A stretch of 64,000 nucleotides of DNA. Origin: Tiliqua scincoides (lineage: Eukaryota; Chordata; Lepidosauria; Squamata; Scincidae). Under the pieces are notes generated by a model. The model saw nothing but the letters and a program-made list of their open reading frames with translations, had not been told where the DNA came from and did no database searches. Positions 1 to 13,521 of this stretch are shown here, piece after piece (the stretch's first letter is position 1; every line of letters starts with the position of its first letter). Position numbers and translations under genes: made by a program. The stretch lies in contig NC_089822.1 of the NCBI RefSeq assembly GCF_035046505.1, positions 267,045,024-267,109,023 of the forward strand, read 5' to 3'.

Positions 1-1206
1 GCCTCCTTTGCTTCTTCCTTTCCTGTTGCTTCTGGTGCTGCAAGATGTGGGGGTGCCCATTTTGCAGAATATTCCGCAGGAATGCCATTATGTGCAAGTG
101 GCAGCTGCCCCTTTTGACTGGCATCATCTGATCACATTGGCGGGAGTCAGGAGGGGCAGGGCTCCTTCTCTCCTCTGCTTGCAGGAATGGAGGTTGCTCA
201 CAGCGCCTGTCTCAGAAGCAGCTCTAAATACCCTGCAGCTCACCAGGGCAGTTTGGAGAGAGAGGCAGGAATGAAGGTTCATTATGAATCAAAGACGTAA
301 CTGTAGGAAGCATTGTGAACTGTTTTGGGCCTGCATAGCTTAAGTAGAGCTTATTTCCACACAGCACTGTGCCCAAGAACCGGAGATGTCTAGAGCCATC
401 AGTGTGCATGTGCTGTTCTCCCAGAGGCTGCCCCCATGTAGAAACTGAGCATCTCCTGCTCCTTTGAGTGCCTTCCTGCCATCTTGCCCTGGACCACTGC
501 TCAGGCAGGACTGTCTATGGCTCTGCTGCCGCTCTAGGTGGACAAGCAGAGGTTGAGTCCCAGGTGCTATTAAGTCTTAGGACAGGTGAGGAAGTGTTGC
601 CTTTGGAAGGATAAGTCAATCTGCAAATGCCCAGAGGCACTTTCTCCAGCTGTCCTTTACAAAAAGGTTTTGCTCCCCTTCAAAGGGAACCCAGCACATG
701 CTGAGTTAGTTTCAGCCCCAGTTGCTAAAAAAGGTGACAGCTGTCAGTCGACTCAGTTAGTAAGCAGTGCAAATGGGCTCTCCCTTGCTGGCGGCCTTCA
801 GAGCAGCCCTCTGCTGGAGTGTTCTAGCTCTGGCTCCTACACTGAGCAGGAGATTGGAGTGGATGACATAGCAGGACCCTCCAGTTCCCAGATTCTGTGA
901 AAACTACACAGACCACAAGGATTGAGGTGTCACCGCGTTGCCTGCCTGTGCGGTGTGCAAGAGGGGGGTCTCCAAGATCTGGCAGGGGGCTCTGTGACTT
1001 GAGGAAGGACTGCATGGGGGCCTTCTGGAAGCAGCAGTTTGATGCGATGCTTTTTGTTCTTACTCTAATGAACAAGACTTAAAAACTACGTTTTAAAATT
1101 GCTGAAATGGAAAGGGATGAGCTTTGCAGGAAAATATCAGGTTTCCCCCGGTGGAGTCTCTGAAATGTGTCTTGGGTAGGGATAATCTGTGCCTTTCTTC
1201 ATTCAG
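1..1206 (+). other. Gene A: 5' intron (gene cut by window edge)
   Basis: This stretch matches, in the opposite orientation, the DNA between the linker exon and the KRAB exon of gene B (about 38856-40265) and part of remnant D (14929-15560). By alignment to gene B the window begins roughly 60 bases downstream of the linker-exon splice donor, so exons 1 and 2 of gene A must lie to the left of the window. The last bases before 1207 form a good splice acceptor (a pyrimidine-rich run ending in CAG). No coding function is assigned to this stretch. Confidence 0.75.
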
Positions 1207-1333
1207 GCTCCGGTGTCCTTTGAGGAGGTGGCTGTGTCTTTCTCCAAGGAGGAGCGGGCTCTGCTGGAGCCACAACAGAAGGCCCTGTATGCAGAAGTGA
1301 TGCTGGAGAATCTGGAGAATGTGGCTTTTCTGA
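1207..1333 (+). CDS. Gene A, KRAB A-box exon
   Basis: The 127-base exon encodes a KRAB A box beginning [20 protein letters not shown] and continuing through the [15 protein letters not shown] block. KRAB A boxes recruit the corepressor TRIM28 (KAP1) in the nucleus, which leads to H3K9 methylation of bound DNA. The acceptor (CAG before 1207) is phase 0 and the donor (GTAAGG at 1334) is phase 1, which fits the finger exon at 3517 exactly: together they make 738 codons including the stop. One conserved position differs: the EEW motif reads EER (codon CGG instead of TGG as in genes B and C). Mutation of EEW in human KRAB boxes is known to weaken corepressor binding, so repression by this protein may be reduced. 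The donor also lacks four bases present in B and C (GTAAG then GACC) but keeps a usable GTAAGG. Confidence 0.85.
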
Positions 1334-1364
1334 GTAAGGACCCCTTTGCTTAATCTCCCTAGAT

Positions 1365-1414
1365 CAGGGGGTCTCCAAACTGTGGCCTGGGGGCACATTA
1401 GGAGGCCCAAGATG
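1365..1414 (+). mobile_element. hAT-type MITE, remnant
   Basis: Begins CAGGGGGTCTCCAAACTGTG directly after CCCTAGAT, the same 8-bp target found at both ends of the complete copies in gene B (38493-38693) and gene C (63346-63549). Only one end survives here; the rest was lost and the sequence jumps to flanking intron DNA. Confidence 0.65.
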
Positions 1415-1429
1415 TTCAGTTCTTGCTGC

Positions 1430-1590
1430 ATTTCCAGGTGGCAATCTAAAAACTCCTCCAATACCCTGGAGAGCCATTCCGGGCTGCTAGAGCCTGGCAT
1501 GGCTCCAAAGGGGAGTGGCCGCTTGATTGGCAAGGTGACGCTCCTGCAAAACTTAGTGCTTTGCACCTCTTCTAGCTATGCTACTCTCTG
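1430..1590 (+). mobile_element. MITE-like fragment ending CTAGCTATGCTACT
   Basis: The segment resembles one half of the fold-back element at 54610-54887: it contains GGCATGGCTCCAAAGGGGAG and the CTGCAAAACTTAGTGCTTTGCACC block and ends near 1585 in a variant of CTCTAGCTACGCCACTG. The matching introns of B (38218-38300) and C (63065-63170) hold the inner part of the same repeat. Confidence 0.5.
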
Positions 1591-1689
1591 CATATTTTAT
1601 AGATATTTTAATTTTATATATTTTATAGATATTTATATTTTATAGACCTGTGCTTCCCCCTGCTTTTTGAGGAAAAAATATACAAAAAG

Positions 1690-2650
1690 ACCAGTAGCTT
1701 CTCAGAGTGGCACACAGCCACTACAATCACAACATAATTGGCTCTGGCCTTTACAGTGTGGGCTGCCACAGAGTTCTGCTTTGTCCCCCATACTACTTTG
1801 TATCTGCGTATAGCTGCTGGGGGAAGTCATCCAGCTGTACCTGCCATCCCATTCCAGGGAGGCTACACAGGTCCTGGAGCACTGCCTGGAGGCGGTTGGG
1901 GTCTGGATGAGGGCAACAGATTAAGATGGATTCCAGAAAAGACGGGCCTCCTGATCAGGAAATCCTCAATGCAGGTGCTAAGGCATCTGCCCTCTCTGAA
2001 TGGGGTAGCACCCGTCCTGCAGGATCCAATGCGCAGTTTGGGATTGCTCCTGGACTCACAGCTCTCCCTGGAGAACCTGGTGGCAGCTGTGGCCAGGAGT
2101 GTGTTTGACCAGTTTCGGCTGCTACGCCATCTATGGCCTTTCTTGTCCCAATCAGACCTGACCACAGTGGTCCATGCCTTAGTGACTTCAGTACTGGATT
2201 ACTGTAGTGCACTCCAGTGGGTCTGGCCTTGAAGGCTTGGAAGCTGCAACTAGTGCAGATTGCAGCAGCCTGGGTGGTTACTGGAGCTAAGCATTTTCAC
2301 CCTGTTGGTCTGCTGCTTTAGCTACTGCACTGAGTGTCCATTCCTTTCTGGACCTAATGCAAGATGGTGACCTTTAAAGGTCAATAAGTCCTTCACAGTT
2401 TGGGTCCAGATGATCTGATGGACCACCTTCTCCCATACTTTCTGGCCCAATCTCTGTGGCCGTCCATCCCATACACAATGCCATATGTTTCAGAGTCCAA
2501 GCTCCCTTGGATTTGTTGGAAAGAAACACTGTGGTGAGTTTTCCAGCAGTCATTTCTTCTGGCTTTGTGCTGTCCAGTCATGTTGACACCTCTCAACGAT
2601 CTCTCCCCCCTTCCGTTTTTGCCTGTTGGTTGGTGAAAAGGCTCCACTGC
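1690..2650 (+). mobile_element. L2-like LINE fragment, old
   Basis: A decayed reverse-transcriptase C-terminal region is readable in pieces: the phrase around LGLLLDSQLSLENLVAAV, then a segment ending in LDYCSAL, then the LQLVQIAAA and KALHSLGPDDLMDHLLPY segments, which together are typical of L2/CR1-group LINEs. Frames shift several times, so it is an old copy. The matching intron of gene B carries an inverted piece of the same insertion at about 37825-38110, so it predates the duplication. The end points are approximate. Confidence 0.6.
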
Positions 2651-2887
2651 CAGAAGGGCAATGCAATCAGATATTGAGCAGGATGGCAGATGAAATGCAT
2701 CCACTCCTTATCTCTCCACTTCAGCTCAACTCAGTGCCTTCTCCATGTCATTTACAAAAGAACGAAACCGTTCAGGGAAAAGGCCCTCGGTACAAAACAG
2801 GTGATTCAGGGTTTCTCAGATGCTACTACAGCATTGGAGCTGCTGAGAGAATCTAGAGGGAGACTCCTATCCTGTGATCATCTAAAG

Positions 2888-3343
2888 CAGGGGTCTCCAA
2901 CCTTTTCAGTAGGAGGGCTACATTGTATATTTTACATACTGGGCTGAAAAAATCAGCGATGCACAGCAGTCTCTGGCCGATCCATTGCGGAAACCTGGTT
3001 TGTTATCATTTGTTTACACAGGTGCAAACATGATTCTTTCCTTACTGTGATCGTTCTGCAGTGTATCTGAAAAGTCAACATGTGGAAACCCAGTTTGTTT
3101 TATTGGCAGGGATGAGGTTAACATTGAATATTTATGCTATGTGCATCTTATGGCCCAGGTGATTGAAAGTGAGTGTTAGCCAGGCTGGCACACTCTGGCC
3201 ATGTACAGAGAAGTGCGGCAGACTGAACTGCGCATGTTGACTGTCCAACTGTGGATGGGGAAAAAATTATCTAAGTGGCTGCAGGTTGGATAAAGTCTTG
3301 TGGCAGGCCAGATTTGGCCCCGGACTGGAGGTTGGAACCCCTG
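2888..3343. mobile_element. hAT-type MITE in gene A intron
   Basis: The left end CAGGGGTCTCCAACCTTTTC and the right end GGTTGGAACCCCTG are inverted copies of each other. Flanks ATCTAAAG and CTCTAACC agree at five of eight positions, as expected for a worn 8-bp hAT target duplication. Part of the same element lies at the equivalent place in gene C (62561-62782). Confidence 0.65.
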
Positions 3344-3491
3344 CTCTAACCACTGAGAGTTGGTCACTGGGGAGGGATGCAATACTGTGCATAATTTCCT
3401 GGGTGTCATATTCAATGAATCCCTTGGGTTTACTTCTGAGTATATTTATATGCTAAATAGTGTCCATGGGAGGTTCCATTTCTGTTGCTAA

Positions 3492-5603
<2,112 letters not shown>

Positions 5604-6316
5604 ATATGCCTTTGAAAGGCGTCTAGGCCTTCAGTGGTTTTCACCATTTCCTGTGGCAAGAAGTTACACAGATTAATTACAGCAGGGTCAAGAGAAGCTG
5701 TATTTCCTTTTGTCTGTTCTGACCCACCTTTAAGTCGTCGTGAATGTCTCCTGGTTCTGACATTGTGCAAGAGAGAAAAGAACTTTCCTCTCTCCATCAG
5801 CTGCTTGATTTTTCATGTCTGAATTGTGTCCCTCTCAGGTGCATTTGTTGGACAGATTTTCAGATTCTTTTCACTGACGCAATGCCAAACAGTCACAGAC
5901 CTTTTAAAAGGGTTTGGAGGCTTTATTTCTACAATACTAAGTGAATTACACAAACCAATTTATCCTCAGTTTGGATATAAATGTTCATCCAGTGTTCCCA
6001 TCTTGTTTCCCAAAGTACTACACCCAGAAAATCACATTAAATAAGGTGGAATAAACAAGCTACCCATGTAACACTGTATGTCACTTCCACTTCCTTATTG
6101 GGCCTAATATGACAGGTTTGGTGCATGGTCCCGGCTCTAATTAGGAGGTCATTCTGCCCTGCATCCCAAAATGTTCCTGGTCCACAACTTTGGTTATACA
6201 AGATCCTGGAATTTTCCCTGTGGGAAAGTTATGATCTACATGTTCTGCCAATCATTATTTCTTTAGGTCACTTTGACATAATGACCCTCCTATCCTGTTT
6301 TTGAGGGGAACAAGAG
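5604..6316 (+). other. Gene A 3' untranslated region
   Basis: No coding sequence. The stretch is mirrored by 59421-60145 beyond gene C, so it was part of the duplicated unit. AATAAA at 6050-6055 is the best polyadenylation signal and lies about 450 bases after the stop; gene C has the same signal (TTTATT at 59680-59685 on the plus strand). Confidence 0.6.
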
Positions 6317-6317
6317 T

Positions 6318-6840
6318 AAGAACATAAGAACAGCCCCACTGAATCAGGCCATAGGCCCATCTAGTCCAGCTTCCTTTATCTCACAGCAACCCCACCAAAT
6401 GCCCCTGGCAGCACACCTGATAACAAGAGATCTGCATCCTGGTGCTTTCCCTTGCATCTGACATAGCCCATTTCTAAAATGAGGAGGTTGCACATACACA
6501 TCATGGCTTGTAACCCGAAATGGATTTTTCCTCCAGAAAGTTGTTCAATCCCCTTTTTAGGCATCCAGGCCAGATGCCGTCACCACATCCTGTGGCAAGG
6601 GTCTGTATACCTACAGACCAACCACATGCCTAGTAAAGAAATATTTTATTTTGTCTGTCTTAACCCTCCCAACACTCAATTTTAGTGGATGTCCCCTGGT
6701 TCTGGTGTTATGTGAGAGTGTAAAGAGCATCTCTCTATCCACTCTGTCCATCCCCTGCATAATTTTGTATGTCTCAATCATGTCCCCCCTCAGGCACCTC
6801 TTTTCTGGGCTGTAGCCTGTCCTTGTAAGCAAGTCATTCT
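6318..6840 (-). mobile_element. CR1 LINE 3'-end fragment
   Basis: Starts with the reverse complement of the CR1 3' tail (AAGAACATAAGAACAGCCCC) and runs back into the C-terminal coding part of ORF2 (the NTRTRGHPLKLSVGRV segment is readable). It sits at the same site as the CR1 fragment 59036-59420 beside gene C, so the insertion predates the A/C duplication. Confidence 0.85.
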
Positions 6841-8475
6841 CTTGGCTCCAATTTCAATTATTTTTCTCAAACTAAAAAAGTTAAGTTAACCCTAAAATCT
6901 CCATCAATCCTCTGTTTTTTTCTTGGCCAGGATGGAACATCTTTGTCCACATTACTATCTTAAGGTACAGCTGTCTGAGGATATACATGTTATTGTTTGT
7001 TTGAAACCCTTTGTTAGTCTTACTTTCTTGTTGTGTAGATGCATTGTTTCTTCATGCTATGTGACAGTGTTTATATGTTAAACTCTGGCACTATGGTTGA
7101 AATCCTAACCATACTTTCTTGAGAGCAAGCAAGGCTTGTTCCCAAGAGCAAACCTCATTAAACAAAATAGGACTCACTTTTGATTAGACCTGATTAGGAC
7201 TGTACTTTAATTGATGTTATGTATGATGATAGTAGATAGACTGAAGATATATTTCAAAGAAGAAATATATATAATGTGTATAACTGTATAAAGTAAAATA
7301 TCCTCAGCACTTCAATATTCAATTTTTACTACTTGATCTAATTAGATTAACAGAATTTTCCTCTCATTTCTGTTAGTACTCCTACATTCTTTCACTTCAG
7401 TGATTGCAAAGAGCATCCGTGTCACCTTGTTTATTTCTCTGTCTTTCTATGGGCTCCTTTACTTGGCTTTACAAATCCAAGCTAACTCAAGTCCCTTCAG
7501 ACTTAAGTAACTTTAAGATTATTGCCATTCTGTTTGCAGCTTTATATGGCCGACACAATGCTCAGTGCACATTACAAACACTCTTTAAAAGAGTAGAAAA
7601 AGCAGTTTTGCAAAAGAAGTACTCCAGAAATGCAAATTCCATCTTTTAACCTTTTCTTAGATGCAAATAATATTAAGGACAGACAACTTTATACCTGTAT
7701 ATATTGTGCAATTTACAGTGCAATGTATAAAACTTATTATAACAAGTTAGAATTATGTTATTCTTAACAGATTATCTTTGGAAATATGACAACATCTTAA
7801 TGCAGTCTTATGCATGTTTGCTTATTAGTAAGTGTGATTTCATTTCTCATTACTCATTTCTCATTACAGAACTACTACTTAATGTATTATGAAAATGTTC
7901 TTTCATGTAGTGATATCATGTAAGTGTAGCTTGACTTTATGAAAACTGGTCATCTTACCTTTTATGTTCCTACTGTGTATTGTAGATACTCCAATTTGCA
8001 TGATGCAGCACATAGCAGACAAAGTATTTATAGCACAAGTGTGATAGATCAGATAATTATCGTGGTTGCACACTCTTAAACTAGAGGGGAATTCTTTGGA
8101 AAGTATTTCTTAAGAGCTTCTTTAAGAGGAGACATTTTAACCATAATGTGGTGTTTTCTTGGATTCTGGCACCTCCTTCAGCTAGGTGCCTTTGCAACAA
8201 GTTATTATATTTAATACCCATTTCTATATACCTATTAGATTATTTATCTCCTTATTGCTCTTTTGACTGATTTGAAACAAAACAAAACAAGAAACAGTTC
8301 TTTTCACACTTCAAACAAACACCCCATATACAACTTAGACTCTTTGCACACTCACACAATAACAAAACATAATACAAATCAAACATAATTAAACACATCA
8401 TAAGACATCACATCACTACAACTTCAGAGATTACAAACACTTCTACAGTTTGCAATCATTAGGAAAAAGGTCCAT
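6841..8475. other. AT-rich spacer without recognised gene
   Basis: No gene or clear repeat was recognised, except a weak copy of the short palindromic repeat (AATCCTAACC ... GATTAGGACTGTAC) at about 7095-7210. Confidence 0.5.
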
Positions 8476-8487
8476 CAGGAAAAAGAT
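8476..8487. repeat. L1 target-site duplication, 3' side
   Basis: CAGGAAAAAGAT, repeated exactly at 14463-14474, next to the T run that is the poly(A) tail of the minus-strand L1. Confidence 0.85.
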
Positions 8488-8639
8488 TTTTTTTTTTTTA
8501 TTTACTTACTTTAAGACATGGGTACAGGAAAAATCACAAACATATATGTACAGGGTAATACACAAGGGAAAAAACACCAGGAAATCGCAGAACTGTAGCC
8601 GATACTCTTATGTTTCCCTACCTATCATCCTTGAATAAC

Positions 8640-11600
8640 TTATTGTTTATCTAACCACTCATACAATGGTTTCCACAATTTCTGTATTCTCTCTATTTCG
8701 CCATCTCCCAATCTTTCCGTCAATACATCTATTTCAACCATCTCATATAATTTCTCAATCCACATCTCTACAGTGGGAGTATCAGGGTTCTTCCACAATC
8801 TAGCATACACCAATCTCGCTGCAGTAATTGCATACAACAAAATATGTTTAAGATCATTGTTATAACTTTCAGGAAAAATACTCAAGAGAAACAGTTCTGG
8901 TTGGAAATGTATTTCACAATTAAAAATAATTTGAATAGTTCTATATATTTTTTGCCAAAAATTTTTGGCCTTAGGGCAAAGCCACCACATATGATAAAAA
9001 AAACCTTTCACCTCTTTGCATTTCCAACACTTATCGCATGTGCCGGGATACATTTTTGCTAATCTATCTGGAGACAGGTACCATCTATAAAACATTTTGT
9101 ATATGTTTTCTTTCATTGTTACTGCCTTAATTATCTTCATATTTCTCTTCCAAAGCTGGTCCCAATTATTCATTGTTATATTATGTCCAATATTTTTTGC
9201 CCATATAATCATTACCTCTTTTACCGATTCGTCTACCATTTCCATACTCAACAAATATTGATACATCCTTCTGATATAATTTTGCTCATTTGATAAAAAT
9301 ATTTTATCAAATTCCGTCTCCTCTGGGTAGATTCCTTCTTTTTTATCTTTCAACCATCTTGTTTTAATCTGTAACTCTGTCAACCAATCCAGTTCAATCC
9401 CTTTCTCCCACAATACCTCTTTTGAGTACATAACTGCTTTCTCATCTAATAATTCATCATATCTCCTATTCTGTGAACCTCGCAACCACATTGGCCTAGT
9501 ATCAATTTCTAACGGTTTCACCCATCTTGGAATCTTCTCGTAAACTTTATATCTGATTTGTTCCCAGACAAACAACAATGCTCTTCTTATCAGATGTTGT
9601 TTAAAGTAACTATGATATTTGGCTTTATCATAAATCAAAAAGGCATGTGGACCAACCTGCAAATCGTGTAGTTCTAATTTTAACTCTCTAGATTTTTCGG
9701 CTTCTGCCCAATCCTTTATCCAATTTAATGCCGCTGCATAGTAATAAATTTCCCAATTTGGCATTCCAAAACCAGCTCGTTCTTTCACATCTTGTAATAA
9801 TTTCATCTTTATTCTAGCTTTTTTCCCTTGCCAAATGAAATTAGCCATCATTTTATTCAAATCTTGAAAGAACACCTTTTTTAATAAAATTGGGATTGTC
9901 TGAAATAAGAATAATATTCTTGGCAGCACATTTGACTTAACTGTTGCTATTCTACCCAACAATGATAAATTTAATCCATTCCATCTTTTTATGTCTTTCT
10001 TAATCTCCATCATTAACTTTAGATAATTATTTTCCATCAACTCACTACATTTATCTGATACAGTAATTCCCAAATATTTAACTTTCTTTGTGATATTAAT
10101 ACCAAATTCCTGTAGTTGCTGTTTCTCTTGTTTTCTCATATTTTTCACTAATATTTTCGTTTTATCATAATTTATCCTCAATCCTGCCATTTTACCGTAT
10201 TCTGTCAGATTCTCTATCAAATATTTTAAAGACTGGGTTGGATTCTCCAAGATAAAAGTGAGATCGTCTGCATAAGCTTGAATTTTAAATTCTTCATTTT
10301 GGACCTTCACTCCCACAATTCTTTCATCTCTTCTTACTATATTATTTAATATTTCCAGAGTTATAATAAACAGTAATGGAGATAGAGGGCATCCTTGTCT
10401 TGTTCCCTGCTGGATTTCTATCATTCTTGTTATGTCACCATTTATCTTTATTCTTGCCGTTTGTTTGGTATATATCTTCTCTATAACCCTTATAAACTTT
10501 GGCCCAAAGTTCATCTGGTACATTTGTTGAATCATAAAGTTCCAATTTACTCTATCAAATGCTTTATGCGCATCTACGAAAATTAATCCTAATTTTTTCT
10601 CTGAGTGTGCCTCAAAATATTCTATTATATTAATAATAACTCTCACATTATCTTTTAAGTGTCGTTTTGGCAAGAAGCCCGTTTGATCTTGGTGTATTAT
10701 TTGCAGCAGAACTCTCTTTAATCTTCCAGCCAATATTGATGCAAAAACCTTGTAGTCTGTATTCAAAAGAGAAATTGGCCTATAATTTCTAATTTCTTTC
10801 TTTTCTGTTCCTTGTTTATGTATTAACGTAATTAAAGCTTCTGTCCATGAATCTGGAATATTTCCTGTTTCCCATATATCATTAACCAGATTCTTAAATG
10901 GTAATTGTATCGTCTCTTCAAATAATTTATAATATTCTGCTGGAATGGCATCTGGTCCGGGAGATTTCTGATTTTTCTGTCTTTTGATTGCTTCTGATAG
11001 TTCTTGCATGGAAATTTTTTGATCTAAAATTAGTTTCTGTTCTGATGTCAATTTTAGCATATTGTTTTTTAATAAATAATCCATTTGCAGGTCCGGATCT
11101 ACATTATATTTCTTGTATAATTGTTGAAAAAAATTTTCAATAATAAGTTTAACTTCTGAGGATTTGTATTTCTCAATTCCATTTTCATCTATCAAACTAT
11201 TTATAAAGTTCCTCTGTCGTTCTTTTTTCAGTCTGTGTGCCAGCCATCTTCCAGGTTTATTAGCGTTTTCAAAATAATTCTGTTTAATTAATCTTAATTT
11301 TCTCTCCATTTCTTCCGTTTGTATGATTCTGATCTCATGTTGAAGTTTCTGTATATTCGCAACTAATTCCTCTCTAGATGGATTTTCTTGGAACTCCCGC
11401 TCTTTCTTCTTTAATTTTAAGGTTAGTTCTTTGATAAGTTGGATTTCCTTCCTTTTTTTCCTTACTGAAAATTTCATCATAATTCCTCTAAAGTACGCTT
11501 TACTTGTATCCCAAATAATTTGTGGTTTCATTTCTGGATGATTATTTATTTTAAAGAACCAGCTCATTTCTTCTTTAGCTAAGTTCACAAAATCTTTATC

Positions 11601-12407
11601 TTTCATATCAATAACATTCAATCTCCAGAGCCCTTTCCTCCGAGATCTATTAAATTTTAAACTAATTGGATTATGATCCGCGAAGGTATTTGGTAATATT
11701 TCTGCTTCAAATGCTTCTGTTGTTGCTGTAATCCAACACATATCTATTCTTGACCATACTTTATGTCGTGTCGAAAAATAAGTATATTGCCTTTTCTCTG
11801 GATTTTGGACTCTCCATGCATCAATCAAATTAAATTCTTCTGCCATTTGTAAGAAAGATTTGGGTAGATTACCTCCTTTTTTTTTCCTTTTAACTGATCT
11901 GTCTGGGTTTATGTCAAATGTTGAGTTAAAATCACCTAACAAGATCAAGTCAAATTCATTTAGAGTAGCCAATTTTCTATGTAATTTTTCAAAAAAATTT
12001 TCACGAGAGTCATTAGGAGCATATATATTTACCACCAATAATTTCTTTTCAGCATATGTGATTTCTACTATCAATATTCTGGCATCTTCATCTGCATAAA
12101 TCAATTTTGGACTCAACCAAGGTTTAACATATAAGGCTAAGCCTTTTTTCTTCCTTTTTGTTTCTGCTGTATAAAATAGTTCACCTAACTTCTTATTTTG
12201 TAAAAATTTCCAATCTTTTTTCAATATATGTGTTTCTTGAATTGCTATTAGATCTTTATGCTCTTTTTCTAACTGATGAAAAATCCTTTTTCTCTTTCGT
12301 GGTGCGTTTAATCCATTAATATTTATGGATAAAATCTCAAGTTGGGTATCTGCAGCTATCATTCTATATTTTTCCTTATTATTTTCACTTCTCTTCTTGG
12401 TTGACAT
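8640..12407 (-). CDS. L1 ORF2p: endonuclease and reverse transcriptase, 1255 aa
   Basis: ORF2p nicks target DNA and reverse-transcribes L1 RNA at the nick. The N-terminal APE-type endonuclease (residues about 10-250) keeps ININGLNA, AIQETH, NIYAPND, LLGDFNSTFD and the ADHNPI histidine. The reverse transcriptase (about 440-760) shows KSPGPDAIPAEYY, FVDAHKAFDRVNW, QGTRQGCPLSPLLF and the catalytic YADD. A cysteine cluster near residue 1120 (CDKCWKCKEVKGFFYHMWWLC pattern, ending CPK) matches the C-terminal Cys motif of L1 proteins. The start ATG at 12407 lies 82 bases after the ORF1 stop. Length is normal for vertebrate L1 ORF2 and no internal stop is present. Confidence 0.95.
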   Translation of the reverse strand: MSTKKRSENNKEKYRMIAADTQLEILSININGLNAPRKRKRIFHQLEKEHKDLIAIQETHILKKDWKFLQNKKLGELFYTAETKRKKKGLALYVKPWLSPKLIYADEDARILIVEITYAEKKLLVVNIYAPNDSRENFFEKLHRKLATLNEFDLILLGDFNSTFDINPDRSVKRKKKGGNLPKSFLQMAEEFNLIDAWRVQNPEKRQYTYFSTRHKVWSRIDMCWITATTEAFEAEILPNTFADHNPISLKFNRSRRKGLWRLNVIDMKDKDFVNLAKEEMSWFFKINNHPEMKPQIIWDTSKAYFRGIMMKFSVRKKRKEIQLIKELTLKLKKKEREFQENPSREELVANIQKLQHEIRIIQTEEMERKLRLIKQNYFENANKPGRWLAHRLKKERQRNFINSLIDENGIEKYKSSEVKLIIENFFQQLYKKYNVDPDLQMDYLLKNNMLKLTSEQKLILDQKISMQELSEAIKRQKNQKSPGPDAIPAEYYKLFEETIQLPFKNLVNDIWETGNIPDSWTEALITLIHKQGTEKKEIRNYRPISLLNTDYKVFASILAGRLKRVLLQIIHQDQTGFLPKRHLKDNVRVIINIIEYFEAHSEKKLGLIFVDAHKAFDRVNWNFMIQQMYQMNFGPKFIRVIEKIYTKQTARIKINGDITRMIEIQQGTRQGCPLSPLLFIITLEILNNIVRRDERIVGVKVQNEEFKIQAYADDLTFILENPTQSLKYLIENLTEYGKMAGLRINYDKTKILVKNMRKQEKQQLQEFGINITKKVKYLGITVSDKCSELMENNYLKLMMEIKKDIKRWNGLNLSLLGRIATVKSNVLPRILFLFQTIPILLKKVFFQDLNKMMANFIWQGKKARIKMKLLQDVKERAGFGMPNWEIYYYAAALNWIKDWAEAEKSRELKLELHDLQVGPHAFLIYDKAKYHSYFKQHLIRRALLFVWEQIRYKVYEKIPRWVKPLEIDTRPMWLRGSQNRRYDELLDEKAVMYSKEVLWEKGIELDWLTELQIKTRWLKDKKEGIYPEETEFDKIFLSNEQNYIRRMYQYLLSMEMVDESVKEVMIIWAKNIGHNITMNNWDQLWKRNMKIIKAVTMKENIYKMFYRWYLSPDRLAKMYPGTCDKCWKCKEVKGFFYHMWWLCPKAKNFWQKIYRTIQIIFNCEIHFQPELFLLSIFPESYNNDLKHILLYAITAARLVYARLWKNPDTPTVEMWIEKLYEMVEIDVLTERLGDGEIERIQKLWKPLYEWLDKQ

Positions 12408-12489
12408 CTTTGTTGTTTAATTTTAATGGTTTCTTTCTTTTCAGATTCATCATCCTGCTCCTCTTCCTCTTCATCTTCTTCTTCCCCTT

Positions 12490-13521
12490 CTATTCATCAT
12501 CTTCTATGCTGTGGTCCAATCCTACTTCTGATTCTTTCTCTAAGGATGTTGTATCCTCTAGAGACGCTTTAATTTTTCCTCGATCATAGTTATCCTTTCT
12601 TGCATCTTTTGGTAGTTCTTGTTCCTCTTGATCTCTTTGCACCGTCTCCAAGAAGTTTCTCATTTTCATTCTTGATGTTATACTATATCTTTTCAGTTGA
12701 TATGTAAAGACTAATCCTTCTGGGAGTAACCATCTATATCTAACATTCTCTCTTCTCAAAAATGATGTAAGAGTCCTATATTGTAATCTCTTTTGTCTTA
12801 TGCTCCATGGTATTTCCCTTAAAATTCTCACAGGATTTCCTCCAACCATTAATGTTTTCTCCATCAGTGCTTGTTGAACCATATCTCTCACCCTTTTCTG
12901 TGTAAACTTCAACATTATTTCTCTTGGTAGATTGTGAGCTTTCGCATATACAGATCTAAGTCTATACACTGCATGTAATCCACCTTCTAAAAGTTCTGTT
13001 TCAAACTCCGTTTGTTCTCCCAACCAATGAATCATTGTTGCTCTGATACCTTCTTGTTTTTCTTCTGGATAATTCTGAACGCGGAGCATGTAGCCTGCCT
13101 GTTGAAGCTCCAGTAACATAATGCTTCTTTCCAGGACTAAATTGCGCTGATCAGCAACCTCCACGCATTGAGTGAGCTGTTCAATCTTTACCTGGTCTTT
13201 TTTTGCTTGTTCTTTCATCTTATTGATCTCTATCTGGTTTCTATTGACCTTTTTACGTGTTTCCTTCGCCATCTCATCCATCTCCTTCAGTTTAAATGAT
13301 AACTGGTCTAGTTTCTCAGTCAAATTTTTATCTAGATTAGAGATCTGTGTTTTCATCTGTCTGGACTCTTCGCGGATCTCTCTGAGAACATCCATAATTC
13401 CTGCTTGGTCCTCTTTCTTTCTTTCTGTACTCTTCTCAAGGGTTAACATTGTCTGAATGGAAGTACTGGTATTTGGTGAGGCTTTCTGAGCTTTTAAAGA
13501 CTGTTTCCTAGAATATTCCAT
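12490..13521 (-). CDS. L1 ORF1p: RNA-binding chaperone, 343 aa
   Basis: ORF1p forms trimers that coat L1 RNA. The chosen start (MEYSRKQ) has A at -3 and G at +4; an in-frame ATG 39 bases upstream is possible but has the weaker context. A long heptad-rich coiled coil spans about residues 35-130, followed by an RRM-like domain (YMLRVQNYPEEKQEG) and a C-terminal domain (REIMLKFTQKRVRD and VRYRWLLPEGLVFTY). The tail is acidic. Domain order and length fit L1 ORF1 proteins. Confidence 0.9.
   Translation of the reverse strand: MEYSRKQSLKAQKASPNTSTSIQTMLTLEKSTERKKEDQAGIMDVLREIREESRQMKTQISNLDKNLTEKLDQLSFKLKEMDEMAKETRKKVNRNQIEINKMKEQAKKDQVKIEQLTQCVEVADQRNLVLERSIMLLELQQAGYMLRVQNYPEEKQEGIRATMIHWLGEQTEFETELLEGGLHAVYRLRSVYAKAHNLPREIMLKFTQKRVRDMVQQALMEKTLMVGGNPVRILREIPWSIRQKRLQYRTLTSFLRRENVRYRWLLPEGLVFTYQLKRYSITSRMKMRNFLETVQRDQEEQELPKDARKDNYDRGKIKASLEDTTSLEKESEVGLDHSIEDDE

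Noticed and set aside
1205-1335. Gene A as a pseudogene because of the KRAB Trp-to-Arg change
   Set aside because: Splice sites, phases and all 18 fingers are intact; a single substitution is not enough to call it dead.
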